Shown here: piece by piece, positions 6,981 through 9,611 of the stretch
Position numbering within the stretch: position 1 is the first letter of the stretch
How the letters are laid out: each line of letters starts with the position of its first letter
NCBI GenBank assembly: GCA_022360075.1
Contig: JAKSDN010000096.1
Span: forward strand, 1-9,611
DNA from: Kiloniellales bacterium
GTDB taxonomy: Bacteria; Pseudomonadota; Alphaproteobacteria; Kiloniellales; JAKSDN01
Direction of reading: 5' to 3'
DNA: 9,611 nt
The notes under the pieces: generated by a model
Databases searched by the model: none
What the model was told of the DNA's origin: nothing
The model's input: the letters and a program-made list of their open reading frames with translations, nothing else
Made by a program: the position numbers and the translations under genes

Positions 6981-7146
6981 AATAGGGTCCCGCTCTTTGG
7001 CGGAAGCAAAGCCCCCCTCGTCCGTGGCGCGGGCTCCGTCGCTTTCGGCTAATCGGAAGAAACGATCAAAGCGCCGATTGTAAACGTCCAATGCTCACAG
7101 CAGATGCTGGGCATGCGGCGTTAGCCGCGACGAGATCCATGGCGAG

Positions 7147-7152
7147 AGGGGA
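7147..7152 (+). promoter_or_regulatory. Shine-Dalgarno deciding the atpB start
   Basis: AGGGGA lies 5 nt before the ATG at 7158 and only 2 nt before the adjacent in-frame GTG at 7155. The spacing favours the ATG. Confidence 0.6.
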
Positions 7153-7157
7153 ACGTG

Positions 7158-7925
7158 ATGGCCTCCGAAGAGCCGGAAGCGCCATATGCCATAAGGCAGT
7201 TCGAGCTCGACGTTTTGATTCCGATCGAGGCGTTCGGGCTAGACCTTTCGCTCACCACTTCCGCGCAGGCCATGATCACCACGGTAATCCTGGTCAGCAG
7301 CTATTTGATGTTCAGCATGCGACAAGGCGCCTTGGTGCCGAGCCGTATGCAGTCGACCGCCGAGTTGGTCTATGCCTTCGTCGCCCGCACCGTGGTCAAG
7401 ACCGCGGGACCGGAGGCCACAAGCGCGATCCCCTTCGTCTTCTGCCTCTTCGTCTTCATCCTGTTCGGCAGTCTGCTCGGGCTCACGCCGATCAAGTTCA
7501 CCTTCACCAGCCATCTGGTGGTCACGCTCGCCCTTTCGTTCGCCGTCTTCACCTACGTCAACGCGCTCGCGCTGTACAAGCACGGGGCCGGCTTCTTTCG
7601 CTTCTTCCTGCCTGCCGGCACGCCGATCTATCTCGCGCCCATCCTCGTCCTGATCGAGCTGATCTCCTACCGCTTCCGGCCGATTACATTGGGCGTACGC
7701 ATCTTCGCGAACATCCTCGCCGGCCACATCATGATCAAGCTGTTCGCGGACTTCTGCGTGATGCTGACCGAGGCCTTGGGCGCAACCGGCATGGGTCTCT
7801 CTCTTGTTCCAGTGCTCATGATGGCCGTTCTCTACGGCTTCGAAGTCATGATCTTCCTGGTCCAGTCCTACATCTTCATCCTGATCACCTCGCTCTACAT
7901 CCGGGACGCCCTGCATGGTCATTAG
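7158..7925 (+). CDS. atpB: F-type ATP synthase Fo subunit a (orphan copy)
   Basis: Membrane subunit that forms the proton half-channels against the c-ring, 255 residues with five to six helices. Features of the alphaproteobacterial lineage are QFELDVLIPIEAFGLDLSLT (14-33), IPFVFCLFVFILFGSLLGLTP (91-111) and LISYRFRPITLGVRIFANILAGH (168-190). R181 is the essential arginine equivalent to E. coli R210. H190 and E229 sit at the polar half-channel positions, and Q236 in FLVQSYIF matches E. coli Q252. All key residues are present, so it looks functional. It is followed by atpE after 41 nt. No atpI precedes it and no b/b' genes follow, unlike the usual alphaproteobacterial Fo operon. It may be a second, divergent copy or a rearranged Fo operon. 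Confidence 0.92.
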   Translation: MASEEPEAPYAIRQFELDVLIPIEAFGLDLSLTTSAQAMITTVILVSSYLMFSMRQGALVPSRMQSTAELVYAFVARTVVKTAGPEATSAIPFVFCLFVFILFGSLLGLTPIKFTFTSHLVVTLALSFAVFTYVNALALYKHGAGFFRFFLPAGTPIYLAPILVLIELISYRFRPITLGVRIFANILAGHIMIKLFADFCVMLTEALGATGMGLSLVPVLMMAVLYGFEVMIFLVQSYIFILITSLYIRDALHGH

Positions 7926-7966
7926 CAGCGCTGCCCACTCCACTGGAACGCAAAGGAGCCCAAGAC

Positions 7967-8194
7967 ATGACCGATGATGGCGTTAGACTCCTGGCAGCGG
8001 CGGTCGCTGTGCTGCCGCTGCTCGGCGTCGCCCTTGCCCTTGGCAAGATCTTCTCCGACTGGATCTCTTCCGTGGCACGCAACCCCAGTGCCGGAGAAGC
8101 CGTACAGCCCGTCGGCCTGCTTGGCTTCGCTCTCACCGAGGCGATCGCGCTCTTCGCGCTGATCATCGCCTTCATCATTCTCTTTGTAGGATAA
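7967..8194 (+). CDS. atpE: F-type ATP synthase Fo subunit c, variant helix-1 motif
   Basis: Proteolipid of 75 residues that makes the rotating c-ring. It has two helices (about 7-29 and 49-74) joined by the polar loop ARNPSAGE. The ion-binding carboxylate is E58 in GFALTEAIALFAL. The helix-packing motif GxGxGxG reads G20-V-A-L-A-L-G26, so the two middle glycines are Ala. K27, I28, F29, S30, D31 and W32 follow, bulkier than usual near the loop. Residues matching the Na+ ligands of the Ilyobacter c-ring are missing (Leu for Gln in helix 1, Ala after the Glu), which implies H+ specificity. A strong AAGGAG sits 8 nt before the ATG. It is co-transcribed with atpB and closed by a hairpin 9 nt after the stop. 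Confidence 0.92.
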   Translation: MTDDGVRLLAAAVAVLPLLGVALALGKIFSDWISSVARNPSAGEAVQPVGLLGFALTEAIALFALIIAFIILFVG

Positions 8195-8203
8195 CGCAGT
8201 CTC

Positions 8204-8244
8204 CTAGCGCGATGGGCCGGCCCGGGGCCGGCCCGGACCGCTAG
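8204..8244 (+). terminator. Strong GC hairpin ending the atpBE unit
   Basis: CTAGCG (8204-8209) pairs with CGCTAG (8239-8244). Inside are two copies of the self-complementary GGGCCGGCCC, separated by one G, which can fold into a very stable inner stem. It starts 9 nt after the atpE stop. No U-tract follows, so it may act with Rho or protect the 3' end of the message. Confidence 0.5.
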
Positions 8245-8337
8245 CCCCTCAACACCTGAATCCCCGTCTTCAGCGATTGCCCCTCACGCCGAATAGAATG
8301 CTGCCCTGCGTCCTCTCTTAGGGCGTATCATGGCGCC

Positions 8338-9465
<1,128 letters not shown>

Positions 9466-9472
9466 TGGCCCG

Positions 9473-9611
9473 CTAGCTGGCCTTTCGTTCGGTCAACGCG
9501 CCGCCGCCGGCCTGCCCGCGTTGCGCGGTCAGCTCCTCGATCAATGCCTTGAGATCATCGAAGTCGATCGGCTTGGTGAGGTACCGCGTCGGTTTGAGGT
9601 GCGCCGTCGCA
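9473..9611 (-). CDS. Response-regulator receiver protein, C-terminal end only
   Basis: The last 45 residues of a minus-strand gene that enters from the right edge. The stretch YLTKPIDFDDLKALIEELTAQ carries the conserved Lys-Pro of CheY-like receiver domains at the end of beta-5, followed by helix alpha-5. A polar Gly/Ala-rich tail of about 17 residues ends at a TAG, so no output domain follows the receiver. It may be a stand-alone receiver or the C-terminal receiver of a hybrid histidine kinase. The phosphoacceptor Asp lies outside the window. The stop is 7 nt from the amrS stop on the other strand, with no terminator visible between. Confidence 0.8.
   Translation of the reverse strand, partial: ATAHLKPTRYLTKPIDFDDLKALIEELTAQRGQAGGGALTERKAS

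Noticed and set aside
6642..7091. A 149-codon minus-strand frame opposite the small exported protein
   Set aside because: It is Arg/Ser/Pro-rich and low in hydrophobic content, with no ribosome binding site. It looks like an antisense shadow.
7091..7966. Long upstream extension of the atpE frame
   Set aside because: It overlaps the well-supported atpB in another frame. The c subunit family begins at the ATG at 7967, behind a strong AAGGAG.
7158..8194. Membership of a Na+-translocating N-ATPase operon
   Set aside because: The atpQ/atpR genes typical of N-ATPases are absent, the a subunit is of the ordinary alphaproteobacterial type, and the c subunit lacks the Na+-binding Gln and the Ser/Thr after the Glu.

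Overview
The window is G+C-rich and looks like an alphaproteobacterial chromosome, probably near Rhodospirillales or Rhodovibrionales. This rests on alphaproteobacterial-type ATP synthase a and c subunits, a DUF465/YdcH small protein, and the codon use. The assignment comes from protein flavour only; no phylogenetic marker is present.

Left third (1-3585, minus strand): the first genes of an Mrp/Mnh-type multisubunit cation/proton antiporter operon, mrpA-mrpB-mrpC-mrpD. The genes are tightly coupled (4-nt ATGA overlaps at A/B and C/D, a 2-nt gap at B/C), and mrpD runs off the left edge. A rho-independent terminator on the same strand (3647-3678) separates the operon from the upstream DUF465 gene, so mrp needs its own promoter within the short 3586-3646 gap.

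Middle (3780-6940): a DUF465 small protein and a tandem-domain universal stress protein on the minus strand, then a divergent OxyR-like LysR regulator and a small putative exported protein on the plus strand. The regulator keeps the OxyR fold signatures and the resolving-cysteine position but has Arg at the peroxidatic-cysteine position. Three copies of one composite motif (TCTATCRAA, then GAWTGGC at fixed spacing) lie in the intergenic spaces upstream of DUF465, usp/lysR and the small exported protein. Each is oriented toward the gene it precedes, which suggests a small local regulon.

Right third (7158-9611): an orphan F-type ATP synthase Fo pair, atpB (a) and atpE (c), with no atpI, b/b' or F1 genes beside it. 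The c subunit has a G-x-A-x-A-x-G helix-1 motif in place of GxGxGxG and lacks the known Na+ ligands. The pair is closed by a strong GC hairpin. Next come a radical SAM enzyme of the AmmeMemoRadiSam type (AmrS) and, convergent with it, the 3' end of a response-regulator receiver gene.

Taken together, the neighbourhood combines monovalent-cation/proton exchange, stress proteins, a non-canonical OxyR-family regulator and a second or divergent set of proton-channel subunits. This would fit ion and pH homeostasis under stress, but the functional link is inference from proximity and shared motifs.
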